A stretch of 25,241 nt of DNA from an uncultured Collinsella sp. (GCA_902495525.1 CABUXL010000024.1:1-25241), one strand, 5' to 3'; positions 15,752 through 25,241 are shown, counted from the stretch's first letter. Translations and numbers: made by a program. Notes: generated by a model from the letters alone, not told the origin.

Positions 15752-16273
15752 TTGAGGTCCCAGTACAAAAACATCGCCCGTGTGGTCAAGCCGCACGGAA
15801 GGAAGGGGGAGGTCCTCGCGCAGCCGCTGCGGGGGCTTCCTTCTGTATTAGAGCCGGGTATGCGCGTCGCCCTGACGCCGCCGGCGCTCAAGCGCGACCG
15901 CTTTTGCACGGTCGTGTCCGTCACCGATACGGGCGATGGCGATCTGGTCTCGTTTGAGGGCATTGACGACTTGACGGCCGCCGAGGGCATCACGGGATGC
16001 TACGTGCTGGCAAATCGTGACGATTTTGAGCTCGATTCGCTCGACGCTGCCTATACCGACCTGATGGGTCGCGAGGTGGTCGACGAGCGCTTCGGTTTGC
16101 TCGGCACGATCGTAGAGATCATGTCGACGCCCGCTAACGATGTTTGGGTTGTTGAGGGCGATCGGTACGGCGAGGTACTGATTCCCGTGATCGAGCAGGT
16201 CGTGCTCGATCTTCCCGACACAGGAACAATTTCCGTCCACGTTATGGACGGTCTGATCGATATGGACAAGTAG
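15752..16273 (+). CDS. rimM: 16S rRNA processing protein RimM
   Basis: RimM binds S19 and helps mature the 30S head. The 173-residue product has the N-terminal RimM domain beginning Y-K-N-I-A-R-V-V-K-P-H-G-R-K-G-E-V and a C-terminal PRC-barrel-like domain with LIPVIEQVVLDLPDTGTISV. The start is TTG at 15752, 4 bases after khpA. The only ribosome-binding-like sequence (AGGA at 15746-15749) is too close to be ideal, so translation may depend on coupling to khpA. No better start exists that keeps the conserved N-terminus. trmD follows after 10 bases. Confidence 0.93.
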   Translation: MRSQYKNIARVVKPHGRKGEVLAQPLRGLPSVLEPGMRVALTPPALKRDRFCTVVSVTDTGDGDLVSFEGIDDLTAAEGITGCYVLANRDDFELDSLDAAYTDLMGREVVDERFGLLGTIVEIMSTPANDVWVVEGDRYGEVLIPVIEQVVLDLPDTGTISVHVMDGLIDMDK

Positions 16274-16283
16274 GGAGGACAAC

Positions 16284-17042
16284 ATGCTGATCGAGACCCT
16301 TTCGGTCTTTCCCGAGATGTTTGAGCCCGTCATGTCCACATCGATCTTGGGCCGCGCCCGCAAGGCCGGCCTTTTTGATTTTAAGGCGTATAACCTGCGC
16401 GACTGGACGCACGACCGCCATCGTACCGTCGATGACGAGCCTTACGGCGGCGGGCAGGGCATGCTCATGAAGGTCGAGCCTATTGCCGAGGCCATCGAGG
16501 CCATCAGCTCCGAGGGTCCCAAGCCCACCGTAGTGTTCTTCACCCCCTGTGGCGAGCCCTTTACGCAACATGTGGCCGAGCGCCTGCTCAAAAGTGAGCG
16601 CCTGCTGTTTGTGTGCAGCCGCTACGAGGGCGTCGACGAGCGTGCGTATGCGTATGCCGATGAGCGTCTGTCGATCGGCGACTACGTGCTTACGGGTGGC
16701 GAACTTCCCGCTATGGTCGTTGCCGATGCCGTCGTACGCCTGATTCCCGGCGCCCTGGGCGACGAGATGAGCAATGTGGACGAGTCGTTCTCGACCGCCG
16801 AGGACGGAGGCCTGCTCGAGTACGCGCAGTACACCCGTCCCGCCGAGTTCAACGGCGAGGGCGTGCCGCCGGTGCTCGTGAGTGGCGATCACGCCAAGGT
16901 CGATGCCTGGCGTCGCAAGAACGCCATCGAGCGCACCTGCCGCTGGCGTCCCGATCTGATCGAGACGGCGCGCCTTACGCCCCAAGAGCGTGCGTACGCG
17001 CAGGAGATTTTGGACGCTTCGTATTCGCAGAGCGAGGAGTGA
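16284..17042 (+). CDS. trmD: tRNA (guanine-N1-)-methyltransferase
   Basis: TrmD uses SAM to make m1G37 in tRNAs, which prevents frameshifting. The 252-residue product shows the SPOUT-class hallmarks: the N-terminal LSVFPEMFEPV, then DDEPYGGGQGMLMKVEPI, CSRYEGVDERA and the trefoil-knot block SIGDYVLTGGELPA. A ribosome-binding site AGGGAGG precedes the ATG. The stop codon TGA is next to the lepB start. In many bacteria rplS follows trmD directly; here it does not. Confidence 0.97.
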   Translation: MLIETLSVFPEMFEPVMSTSILGRARKAGLFDFKAYNLRDWTHDRHRTVDDEPYGGGQGMLMKVEPIAEAIEAISSEGPKPTVVFFTPCGEPFTQHVAERLLKSERLLFVCSRYEGVDERAYAYADERLSIGDYVLTGGELPAMVVADAVVRLIPGALGDEMSNVDESFSTAEDGGLLEYAQYTRPAEFNGEGVPPVLVSGDHAKVDAWRRKNAIERTCRWRPDLIETARLTPQERAYAQEILDASYSQSEE

Positions 17043-17044
17043 GA

Positions 17045-17608
17045 ATGGTTCCATCGCAGCATTCCGCGTTGAGGGGCGCTTTTGAGTGGATTGCGGTCAT
17101 CGCGATCGCATTGGTCGCCACCTTCTTGATTCGCTCGTTTGTGGTCGAGCCCTTTGTGGTGCCCACCGGCTCCATGGAGTCCACGATCGAGATTGGCGAC
17201 CAGATCCTGGCACAAAAGGTGAGCCTCGAGCTCGGTCAGCCCGTCAAGCAGGGCGATATCGTGGTGTTTCACAACCCCGATGGCACCTCCGAGCATGATG
17301 TTCTTGTCAAGCGTGTTATTGCCACGGCCGGCCAGACGGTCGACCTGCAGGATGGCAAGGTGGTCGTTGACGGCCAAGCGCTCGACGAGGACTATACGAT
17401 GGGCATGAGCTGGCCGCTTTCGGTCCAAGCGCCCGGCGCTCAGGTAAGCTATCCCTACACGGTTCCCGACGGGTGCGTGTGGGTGATGGGCGACAACCGC
17501 GAAAACTCTGCCGACTCACGCTACTTTGGTCCCGTCGATCGCTCTGATTTGATCGCTGTGGCGCTTGTGCGCTACTGGCCGCTCAACCGCATCGGCGCTA
17601 TCGACTAA
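17045..17608 (+). CDS. lepB: Signal peptidase I
   Basis: Type I signal peptidase cleaves N-terminal signal peptides from exported proteins at the outer face of the membrane. The 187-residue product has one membrane segment (about residues 13-31), then catalytic S43 in P-T-G-S-M-E-S-T and K89 in D-V-L-V-K-R-V, and the box E motif GDNRENSADSR. The start is ATG at 17045, chosen for GAGGAG 5 bases upstream (17034-17039); a GTG at 17039 overlapping the trmD stop would add two residues. No lipobox or second membrane segment is seen. It is the last gene of the rpsP group. Confidence 0.95.
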   Translation: MVPSQHSALRGAFEWIAVIAIALVATFLIRSFVVEPFVVPTGSMESTIEIGDQILAQKVSLELGQPVKQGDIVVFHNPDGTSEHDVLVKRVIATAGQTVDLQDGKVVVDGQALDEDYTMGMSWPLSVQAPGAQVSYPYTVPDGCVWVMGDNRENSADSRYFGPVDRSDLIAVALVRYWPLNRIGAID

Positions 17609-17615
17609 AAACCGC

Positions 17616-17621
17616 TATAGT
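17616..17621 (+). promoter_or_regulatory. Candidate -10 box for glyQS
   Basis: TATAGT (5 of 6) lies 46 bases before glyQ, just after the lepB stop. No good -35 box is seen at 16-18 bases upstream, so the promoter is tentative. The same hexamer occurs before ppdK. Confidence 0.35.
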
Positions 17622-17667
17622 ACAGTACCTAACCGTGTAATCGTTTCGACGAGGGGATATTAGAGGC

Positions 17668-18579
17668 ATGAACGCTTCATCGCTTTCCTTCCAAGACATC
17701 ATCCTGCGCCTCCAGCAGTACTGGGGCGAGCAGGGCTGCGTCATTATGCAGCCCTATGACTCCGAGGTCGGTGCCGGTACCTTCCATACCGCGACCACGC
17801 TGCGCTCGCTCGGTCCCGCCGAGTGGCGCACCTGCTATGCGCAGCCCTGCCGCCGTCCCGCCGACGGCCGCTACGGTGAGAACCCCAACCGCATGCAGCA
17901 CTACTATCAGTTCCAGGTGCTCATCAAGCCTTCTCCGGTTAACGCCCAGGAGCTCTACCTGGGGTCTCTTGCCGCTATCGGTCTGGACCCCAACGACCAT
18001 GACGTCCGCTTTGTCGAGGACGACTGGGAGAGCCCGACGCTCGGCGCCTGGGGCCTTGGCTGGGAGGTCTGGCTCAATGGCATGGAGGTCACGCAGTTTA
18101 CGTACTTCCAGCAGGTAGGCGGCATCGAGGTCGACCCCGTACCCGTCGAGATCACCTATGGCCTAGAGCGCATTGCCATGTATGCGCAGGGCGTTAACTC
18201 GGTCTACGACTTGGTGTGGAGCTACCTGCCCGACGGCACGCCCATGACCTATGGCGACGTGTTCCTTGAGAACGAGCGCGAGTTCAGTGCCTATAACTTT
18301 GAGGTCGCAAACGTCGAGATGATGCGTCAGAAGTTTGACGACTACGAGGCCGAGTGCCATTCCTGCCTGGAGCGCAAGCTGTCGCTGCCGGCATATGACT
18401 GCGTCATGAAGTGCAGCCACGCTTTCAACCTGCTCGATGCCCGCGGCGCTCTGTCCGCGGTCGAGCGTGCCAACTACATCCTGCGCGTCCGCGCCGTCGC
18501 CAAGGCGTGCTGCGAGGCCTATATGGCCGAGGTCGCCGGAGTCAACGAGAATGCCGACCAGGAAGGCGAGGTGGCGTAA
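17668..18579 (+). CDS. glyQ: Glycyl-tRNA synthetase alpha subunit
   Basis: This is the catalytic subunit of the alpha2-beta2 glycyl-tRNA synthetase, which charges tRNA-Gly with ATP and glycine. The 303-residue product starts with the family pattern FQDIILRLQQYWGEQGC and has GAGTFHTATTLRSLGP and the motif-2-like YAQPCRRPADGRYGENPNR, both highly conserved. The ATG at 17668 is preceded by GAGGGG (11-base spacer). glyS begins 4 bases after its stop, as expected for an obligate pair. The 59-base gap upstream is too short for a T-box riboswitch. Confidence 0.97.
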   Translation: MNASSLSFQDIILRLQQYWGEQGCVIMQPYDSEVGAGTFHTATTLRSLGPAEWRTCYAQPCRRPADGRYGENPNRMQHYYQFQVLIKPSPVNAQELYLGSLAAIGLDPNDHDVRFVEDDWESPTLGAWGLGWEVWLNGMEVTQFTYFQQVGGIEVDPVPVEITYGLERIAMYAQGVNSVYDLVWSYLPDGTPMTYGDVFLENEREFSAYNFEVANVEMMRQKFDDYEAECHSCLERKLSLPAYDCVMKCSHAFNLLDARGALSAVERANYILRVRAVAKACCEAYMAEVAGVNENADQEGEVA

Positions 18580-18582
18580 GCC

Positions 18583-20679
18583 ATGGCAGACGCTAAGGAT
18601 TTCCTGTTTGAGATCGGTACGGAAGAAATGCCCTCCGCACCGCTGAACAATGCCGTCAAGCAGCTTGGCACCATGATCGCCAAGGGTCTCGACGAGGCCG
18701 GTCTGGCCCACGGCGAGGTCCGCGTGATCTCGAGCCCGCGCCGCCTGGCTGCGCTCGTTGCCGACGTCGCCACCGCGACCGACGAGGTTCACGAGGTCAA
18801 GCGCGGCCCCGCGGCCAACATCGCCTTCGATGCCGACGGTAACGCCACCAAGGCCGCCCAGGGCTTCGCCCGCAAGTGCGGTGTGGCTGCCGAGGATCTG
18901 GTCCGTCGCGAGGACACCGACGGCCGTGAGTACGTCTTTGCCGAGAAGAACATCCCTTCCGCCCCGGCCACCCCGATCCTGACGGCCCTGTGCGAGAAGA
19001 CTATCGCTGGCCTGCAGTGGCCCAACTACCGCAGCCAGCGCTGGGGTCACGAGCATGCGACCTTTGTTCGTCCGGTCCGCTGGATTTGCTGCCTTCTGGG
19101 CGAGGACGTTGTGCCCGTGTCGTTTGCCGACGTGACGAGTGGCAATACCACGCGTGGTCATCGCGTGCTTGGCCCCGGTGACCATGTGGTCGCCAGCCCC
19201 GCCGTCTACGAGCAGGTGCTCGAGGACGCCGGCGTGCTTTCTGCCGAGCGTCGTCGCGAGGCCATCCTTGCCGGTATCGCCGAGGTCGAGGCTGCCCGTC
19301 CCGGCTGCCATGTCGATACGCCCAAGAAGGTCTTTGAGGAGGTCATCAACCTCTGCGAGTGGCCGACGGTGCTCGTTGGTACCTTCGATGAGGAGTTCCT
19401 CAAGGTCCCGCACGAGATCATCTGCGAGTCCATGCTCACCAACCAGCGCTACTTCCCGATCTATGACGGCGAGGGCAAGCTCACGCGTGAGTTCGTGGTC
19501 GTCTCCAACAGCAAGCCCGAGAATGCCGAGCGCGTGATCGACGGCAACGAGCGCGTCGTGCGCGCCCGTCTGGACGACGCCAAGTTCTTCTACGAGGAGG
19601 ACCTGAAGATTTCCCTTGACGAGTTCCGTGAGCGTCTGGCCAAGGTTGCCTTCCAGGAGAAGCTCGGTAGCGTGCTCGCCAAGTCCGAGCGCATCGAGCA
19701 GCTCGCGCTCGCTATTGCCCGCGAGGCTCATCTGGGCGCCCACCTTGCCGCCGATGCCGGCCGTGCCGCGCACCTGTGCAAGGCCGACCTGGTGTCCAAC
19801 GCCGTTGTCGAGTTCACGAGCCAGCAGGGCGTGATGGGCGGTTATTACGCGACCGCGATGGGGGAGAACGACGAGGTCGCCCACGCCATTCGCGATCACT
19901 ATCGTCCCCGCTTTGCCGGTGACGAGCTGCCCGAGGGCACCGCTGGCTGCATCGTGGCCTGCGCCGACAAGCTCGATACCATCGCCGGTATCTTTGCCAT
20001 CGGCGAGCCCCCGACCGGCTCCTCCGACCCCTACGCGCTGCGTCGTGCCGCTATCGGCATCATCAACATCCTGCGCGACCGTCTGCCGATCGACCCCACG
20101 TCGCTCATCGACTTCGCCCTCGAGCTTTACAGTGAGCAGGGCATTGAGTTCGACGCCGCCGAGGTCGCCCAGCAGGTTCGCGACTTCTTCCATGGCCGCC
20201 TTGTGAGCATGGCCCGCGACGAAAAGATCCCGGCCGATACCGTTGCCGCCGTCTCCGCGGTGCACATCATCGCCCCGTCCGTCTTCTTCGCCCGCTGCGC
20301 CGCGCTCGACGAGGCCCGCAAGAACGATGCCGAGACCTTCGACAACCTGGCTACCGCCTATGCCCGCGCCGCGCACATCTCCAAGCCCGAGCTGGGTGCG
20401 GAGTACGACCGCAGCCTGATGGGCGAGGCCGAGCTCGCGCTCGCCGACGCCTCCGAGGCCGCTCAGACCGCTGTTGATGCCGCCCTTGCTGCCGAGGATT
20501 ACCCGGCCGCATTTGCCGCCCTTGCAGCTCTGCGTGCCCCCATCGACCGCTTCTTCGACGAGGTTATGGTCATGGACAAGGACGAGCAGCTCCGCGATAA
20601 TCGCCTTAAGCTGCTCAACCGCTTCGAGGCCGTTTTCTCCGGCATCGCCAACATCGGTGAGCTTGCCCGCAAAAAGTAA
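18583..20679 (+). CDS. glyS: Glycyl-tRNA synthetase beta subunit
   Basis: The beta subunit recognises tRNA-Gly and carries HD-like and anticodon-binding domains. The 698-residue product has the typical length and starts with FLFEIGTEEMP. It includes the conserved blocks N-Y-R-S-Q-R-W-G (near residue 148) and ESMLTNQRYFPIYD. It is likely translated from the same mRNA as glyQ, with GAGGTGG about 10 bases before the ATG. A 34-base gap containing a small hairpin separates it from the PPDK regulator, and I see no terminator there, so read-through is possible. Confidence 0.97.
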   Translation: MADAKDFLFEIGTEEMPSAPLNNAVKQLGTMIAKGLDEAGLAHGEVRVISSPRRLAALVADVATATDEVHEVKRGPAANIAFDADGNATKAAQGFARKCGVAAEDLVRREDTDGREYVFAEKNIPSAPATPILTALCEKTIAGLQWPNYRSQRWGHEHATFVRPVRWICCLLGEDVVPVSFADVTSGNTTRGHRVLGPGDHVVASPAVYEQVLEDAGVLSAERRREAILAGIAEVEAARPGCHVDTPKKVFEEVINLCEWPTVLVGTFDEEFLKVPHEIICESMLTNQRYFPIYDGEGKLTREFVVVSNSKPENAERVIDGNERVVRARLDDAKFFYEEDLKISLDEFRERLAKVAFQEKLGSVLAKSERIEQLALAIAREAHLGAHLAADAGRAAHLCKADLVSNAVVEFTSQQGVMGGYYATAMGENDEVAHAIRDHYRPRFAGDELPEGTAGCIVACADKLDTIAGIFAIGEPPTGSSDPYALRRAAIGIINILRDRLPIDPTSLIDFALELYSEQGIEFDAAEVAQQVRDFFHGRLVSMARDEKIPADTVAAVSAVHIIAPSVFFARCAALDEARKNDAETFDNLATAYARAAHISKPELGAEYDRSLMGEAELALADASEAAQTAVDAALAAEDYPAAFAALAALRAPIDRFFDEVMVMDKDEQLRDNRLKLLNRFEAVFSGIANIGELARKK

Positions 20680-20686
20680 GCCAGCC

Positions 20687-20700
20687 TGCGCGTAAGCGCA
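20687..20700 (+). promoter_or_regulatory. GNRA hairpin at the ppsR ribosome-binding site
   Basis: TGCGCGTAAGCGCA forms a 5-base-pair stem with a GTAA (GNRA) tetraloop, ending right at the AAAGGAG ribosome-binding site (20701-20707). An identical 14-mer lies at 21801-21814 before ppdK. It has no T-run, so it is not a terminator. A role in translation or mRNA stability is an inference. Confidence 0.6.
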
Positions 20701-20713
20701 AAAGGAGCCCCGC

Positions 20714-21580
20714 ATGGATTGCCCGGTCGCCGTTCGTCCCACCGTTATCGTTATCTCCGACTCTCTCGGCGATACCGCTTGTGGGGTGGTGCTTGCGGCG
20801 TCCGGGCAATTTGATGAAGGGGCTTTTCGCGTTTTGCGCCTGCCCAAGGTGGCCTCCGTGGAGCAGGTCAAGTCATTTGTGGGGCCGCGCGTCGATGGCG
20901 ACCATCGCGATATCGCCGTGTTCCACACCATTGTCGATCCGGCCCTTCGTGCTCGTGTGCTCGACTACTTGGGCATGCTGCACATTCGCTCGGTCGACCT
21001 GATCGGTCCGACGCTCGCCGTGCTGTCGTCGCTCGTCGGCGTGCCGCCCAAGGGCGTTGCGGGCGTGATTCACAAGACCGATGACCGCTATTTCCACCGT
21101 ATCGAGGCCATGGAGTATTTCGTTGAGCACGATGACGGGCGCGGTTGCGACGATCTGTCGGGTGCCGATATCGTGCTACTGGGCGTATCGCGCACGTCCA
21201 AGACGCCGCTGTCGATGTATTTGGCCTATCAAGGTTACAAGGTTGCCAATGTTCCGTTGGCCCATGGCATGGAGCCGCCGAAGTCGATTTACGAGGTCGA
21301 CCCGATGCGCCTGTTCGGCCTGATTTCGACCGTCGATGTGATTTCCGAAATTCGCGATAGCCGCTTGGGCGATGACTACGCCCGTGCCGTTGCCGGCTCC
21401 TATGCCGAGCCCGAGAGCGTGCGCAGCGAGCTCGAGGAAGCTCGTGCCCTCATGAAGCGCCTAGGCTGCTTTGTGGTGCGTACCGACGGCAAGGCCATCG
21501 AGGAAAGCGCTGCCGATATCATTAGCCACTTGGAGGAAATCCAAGAAGCTCGCGCCCGCCGAGCTACCCGCCGCGCCTAA
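20714..21580 (+). CDS. PPDK regulatory protein (kinase/pyrophosphorylase)
   Basis: This DUF299-family bifunctional enzyme switches pyruvate phosphate dikinase off by ADP-dependent phosphorylation of a threonine beside the catalytic histidine, and on again by phosphate-dependent dephosphorylation that releases pyrophosphate. The 288-residue product starts V-I-V-I-S-D-S-L-G-D-T-A and carries the P-loop-like G157-V-S-R-T-S-K-T164, followed by TPLSMYLAYQGYKVANVPL, typical of the family. The ATG has AAAGGAG 6 bases upstream. The target gene ppdK lies 250 bases downstream, which supports PPDK rather than PEP synthase as the substrate. The first residues MDCPVAVRPT are a short extension. Confidence 0.93.
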   Translation: MDCPVAVRPTVIVISDSLGDTACGVVLAASGQFDEGAFRVLRLPKVASVEQVKSFVGPRVDGDHRDIAVFHTIVDPALRARVLDYLGMLHIRSVDLIGPTLAVLSSLVGVPPKGVAGVIHKTDDRYFHRIEAMEYFVEHDDGRGCDDLSGADIVLLGVSRTSKTPLSMYLAYQGYKVANVPLAHGMEPPKSIYEVDPMRLFGLISTVDVISEIRDSRLGDDYARAVAGSYAEPESVRSELEEARALMKRLGCFVVRTDGKAIEESAADIISHLEEIQEARARRATRRA

Positions 21581-21670
21581 TATTAGTAGCATTTTGATAA
21601 AGCGATTTAGCAAAAACATCGCATCTGACCTGCTTTTTTATTGTGTTGGTATCTTCATAAGGTAACCAAC

Positions 21671-21708
21671 TTTACCTACCGTTTACCGCCAGTTTTAGCA
21701 CGTTTACC
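21671..21708 (+). repeat. TTTACC direct repeats, candidate regulator sites
   Basis: TTTACC occurs at 21671-21676, 21682-21687 and 21703-21708. Start-to-start distances are 11 and 21 bases, i.e. one and two helical turns. The last two share the longer form CGTTTACC. A self-complementary GGTAACC lies 4 bases upstream of the first. The array sits 42-79 bases upstream of a TATAGT -10 candidate, where an activator would be expected to bind. Confidence 0.5.
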
Positions 21709-21749
21709 AAACCGCGTATCCTCTGCTCAAGCCCGTTCAAATCCGGCCG

Positions 21750-21755
21750 TATAGT
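21750..21755 (+). promoter_or_regulatory. Candidate -10 box for ppdK
   Basis: TATAGT matches 5 of 6 of the consensus. No good -35 hexamer lies at 16-18 bases, as would fit an activator-dependent promoter. The predicted transcription start is near 21762, giving a leader of about 70 bases that begins with the hairpin at 21763. Confidence 0.45.
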
Positions 21756-21762
21756 TCCCTCA

Positions 21763-21783
21763 CGGCCCGCATCCGGCGGGTCG
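21763..21783 (+). promoter_or_regulatory. Leader hairpin near the predicted ppdK mRNA 5' end
   Basis: CGGCCCGC (21763-21770) and GCGGGTCG (21776-21783) form an 8-base-pair stem with one G-T wobble and an ATCCG loop. If transcription starts near 21762 this caps the mRNA at its 5' end and could protect it from decay. No T-run follows. Confidence 0.5.
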
Positions 21784-21800
21784 ATTCGTTACCACGGTCG

Positions 21801-21814
21801 TGCGCGTAAGCGCA
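21801..21814 (+). promoter_or_regulatory. GNRA hairpin at the ppdK ribosome-binding site
   Basis: This is the same 14-mer, TGCGCGTAAGCGCA, as at 20687-20700, again just upstream of a purine-rich ribosome-binding site (GGAAGGGG, from 21816). It ends 16 bases before the GTG start. Confidence 0.6.
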
Positions 21815-21830
21815 TGGAAGGGGAAGTATC

Positions 21831-24581
<2,751 letters not shown>

Positions 24582-24618
24582 CGTTTTGGGTATAGACGCC
24601 TAGCGTAGCCCCCTTCAT

Positions 24619-24648
24619 GCCGCCCGCCTCATTCGTGAGGCGGGCGGT
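24619..24648 (+). terminator. GC-rich UUCG hairpin after ppdK
   Basis: CCGCCCGCCTCA (24620-24631) pairs perfectly with TGAGGCGGGCGG (24636-24647) around a TTCG tetraloop: 12 base pairs, or 13 with a flanking G-T wobble. The following TTATCATGTG is a poor T-run, with T-rich sequence only about 14 bases later (GGGTTTTGTCTTTTTG), so it may work as an imperfect terminator or as an mRNA 3' end stabiliser. Confidence 0.75.
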
Positions 24649-24693
24649 TATCATGTGCGGGTTTTGTCTTTTTGTCTGCGTAAAAAATTGTTC

Positions 24694-24721
24694 TTGCAGC
24701 AGAAACCCGCGCGTGTATACT
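24694..24721 (+). promoter_or_regulatory. Promoter for rplS
   Basis: TTGCAG (24694-24699; 4 of 6) and TATACT (24716-24721; 5 of 6) are 16 bases apart. A TAAAAAATTGTT stretch just upstream (24681-24692) could act as an UP element. The predicted transcription start is near 24728, giving a leader of about 60 bases. Confidence 0.65.
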
Positions 24722-24742
24722 CAAATACGTTTGTTCAACTAC

Positions 24743-24766
24743 GTGCCGGCCAAGGTGGTACGGCAC
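24743..24766 (+). promoter_or_regulatory. Leader hairpin before rplS
   Basis: GTGCCG (24743-24748) pairs with CGGCAC (24761-24766), extended inside by GCC with GGT around a bulged A at 24760 and an AAGGT loop, giving 9 pairs. It lies between the predicted start of transcription and the AAGGA ribosome-binding site. A bulged hairpin in a ribosomal protein leader is a plausible autoregulatory site, but no known family is recognised. Confidence 0.5.
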
Positions 24767-24790
24767 CTCTAGAAGAGTAAGGAATTGCAC

Positions 24791-25132
24791 ATGGATTACA
24801 TCCGCGCAATCGAGCGTCAGCAGATCCGCGAGGACATTCCTCAGGTTCGCGTCGCCGACAACGTCAAGGTTCACTACCGCATTAAGGAAGGCGACCGCGA
24901 GCGCATCCAGGTCTTCCAGGGCGACGTCATCCGCATGGCCGGCGCCGGTGCCCGCGAGACCTTCACCGTCCGCAAGATGTCCTTCGGTGTCGGTGTTGAG
25001 CGTACCTTCCCGCTTCATAGCCCCAAGATCGCCAAGCTCGAGGTCGTTCGTCATGGTCGCGTCCGTCGCGCCAAGCTGTACTACCTCCGCGACAAGGTGG
25101 GCAAGGCTGCTCGCATCCCCGAGAAGCGCTAA
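24791..25132 (+). CDS. rplS: 50S ribosomal protein L19
   Basis: L19 lies at the 30S-50S interface and forms part of an inter-subunit bridge. The 113-residue product begins M-D-Y-I-R-A-I-E and has the canonical blocks GAGARETFTVRKMSFGVGVE, FPLHSPKI and VRRAKLYYLRD. The start is ATG at 24791, chosen by the family N-terminus and AAGGA 8 bases upstream; an in-frame TTG at 24785 would add two residues. It stands alone, with its own promoter and terminator, rather than in the usual place after trmD. Confidence 0.98.
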   Translation: MDYIRAIERQQIREDIPQVRVADNVKVHYRIKEGDRERIQVFQGDVIRMAGAGARETFTVRKMSFGVGVERTFPLHSPKIAKLEVVRHGRVRRAKLYYLRDKVGKAARIPEKR

Positions 25133-25166
25133 GAAGATCGCAGCGTCTGTCCACTCGTTTGGACAC

Positions 25167-25197
25167 AAGGGTCACCTTCGGGTGGCCCTTCTTTTTA
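25167..25197 (+). terminator. Intrinsic UUCG terminator after rplS
   Basis: AAGGGTCACC (25167-25176) pairs with GGTGGCCCTT (25181-25190) around a TTCG tetraloop: 10 pairs with one T-G wobble, followed by CTTTTTA. A smaller hairpin, TGTCC/GGACA (25148-25152 with 25161-25165), lies just before it. Confidence 0.9.
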
Positions 25198-25225
25198 TCT
25201 GATTTGCATGCAAGGAGGGCCTGGT

Positions 25226-25241
25226 ATGGCCAACATGACGA
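25226..25241 (+). CDS. Start of a further gene (3' end outside window)
   Basis: ATG at 25226 follows AAGGAGGG (25212-25219) with a 6-base spacer and encodes M-A-N-M-T before the window ends. Five codons are not enough to identify a product. In other genomes rplS is often followed by lepB or by a ribosome-assembly GTPase gene, but neither can be claimed from this sequence. Confidence 0.5.

Larger units (their letters stand above)
21581..21830 (+). other. Intergenic regulatory region before ppdK
   Basis: This 250-base gap is the longest in the window. Its first part is A/T-rich compared with the genes. It holds possible hairpin pieces (GCGAT and ATCGC around 21602-21624, followed later by TTTTTT) that might form a weak terminator for the regulator gene. 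After these come GGTAACC (21661-21667), three TTTACC repeats, a TATAGT -10 candidate and two hairpins. No open reading frame here looks like a gene. Confidence 0.6.

Noticed and set aside
17609..17667. A T-box riboswitch ahead of glyQ
   Set aside because: T-boxes often control glyQS in Firmicutes, but this 59-base gap is far too short and contains no T-box consensus or terminator.
18163..20931. A 922-codon open frame on the - strand opposite glyQ/glyS
   Set aside because: It is antisense to two well-conserved genes, has no recognisable domain and a biased composition, and long antisense frames are expected from codon use in high-GC DNA.
21597..21648. Intrinsic terminator after the PPDK regulator gene
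   Set aside because: GCGAT/ATCGC and a later T-run exist but they are separated by over ten bases and do not form one continuous hairpin; mentioned only as weak.
24785..24790. TTG at 24785 as the rplS start
   Set aside because: It adds two residues before the conserved L19 N-terminus and is closer to the ribosome-binding site than ideal; ATG at 24791 fits better.

Overview
The window is about 25 kb of high-GC (about 60% by eye), densely packed bacterial core genome. Together the gene content and order suggest a member of the Coriobacteriia, most like Collinsella. The signs are actinobacterial composition combined with a complete mreBCD-mrdA-rodA rod-shape cluster, the two-subunit glyQ/glyS glycyl-tRNA synthetase, a PPDK regulatory protein/PPDK pair, the TIGR03960/TIGR03936 radical SAM pair ahead of rplU-rpmA-obg, and frequent TTG starts. 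The genus is an inference from family resemblance; no database search was possible. I see no mobile element, CRISPR array, rRNA or tRNA gene, and no stretch over 300 bases without a gene.

Layout. (1) Positions 1-6794, + strand: the end of mreB, then mreC, mreD, mrdA (PBP2), rodA and a DUF697-type membrane protein, closely spaced as one elongasome operon. (2) 6805-9491: a TIGR03960 radical SAM protein overlapping a DUF2344 (TIGR03936) protein by 4 bases, probably co-transcribed with the upstream genes. (3) 9488-10293: a strong promoter that overlaps the stop codon of the DUF2344 gene, then rplU and rpmA, closed by an intrinsic terminator. (4) 10310-13650: obgE, nadD, yqeK and rsfS, ending at a very strong terminator. 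This group joins ribosome assembly factors with NAD synthesis and an HD phosphohydrolase. (5) 13663-14916, - strand: dinB (DNA polymerase IV), convergent with rsfS, divergent from rpsP, and possibly leaderless. (6) 15033-17608: promoter, rpsP, khpA, rimM, trmD and lepB, a 30S-assembly and tRNA-modification operon that lacks the usual ffh and rplS. (7) 17668-20679: glyQ and glyS. (8) 20714-24581: the PPDK regulatory protein gene and ppdK. Both start sites are preceded by the same 14-base GNRA-loop hairpin, and the 250-base gap before ppdK carries three TTTACC repeats in helical phase. (9) 24694-25197: rplS as a single-gene unit with its own promoter, leader hairpin and UUCG terminator, followed by the first codons of a further gene.

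Most of the window is conserved housekeeping sequence, and I did not find a novel defence or mobile system. The most useful leads are regulatory: the ppsR/ppdK hairpin pair, the TTTACC array, the rpmA-obgE terminator and the possible leaderless dinB start. Two poorly understood protein families also deserve attention: the DUF697 protein in the elongasome operon, and the radical SAM/DUF2344 pair with a C-terminal four-cysteine cluster.
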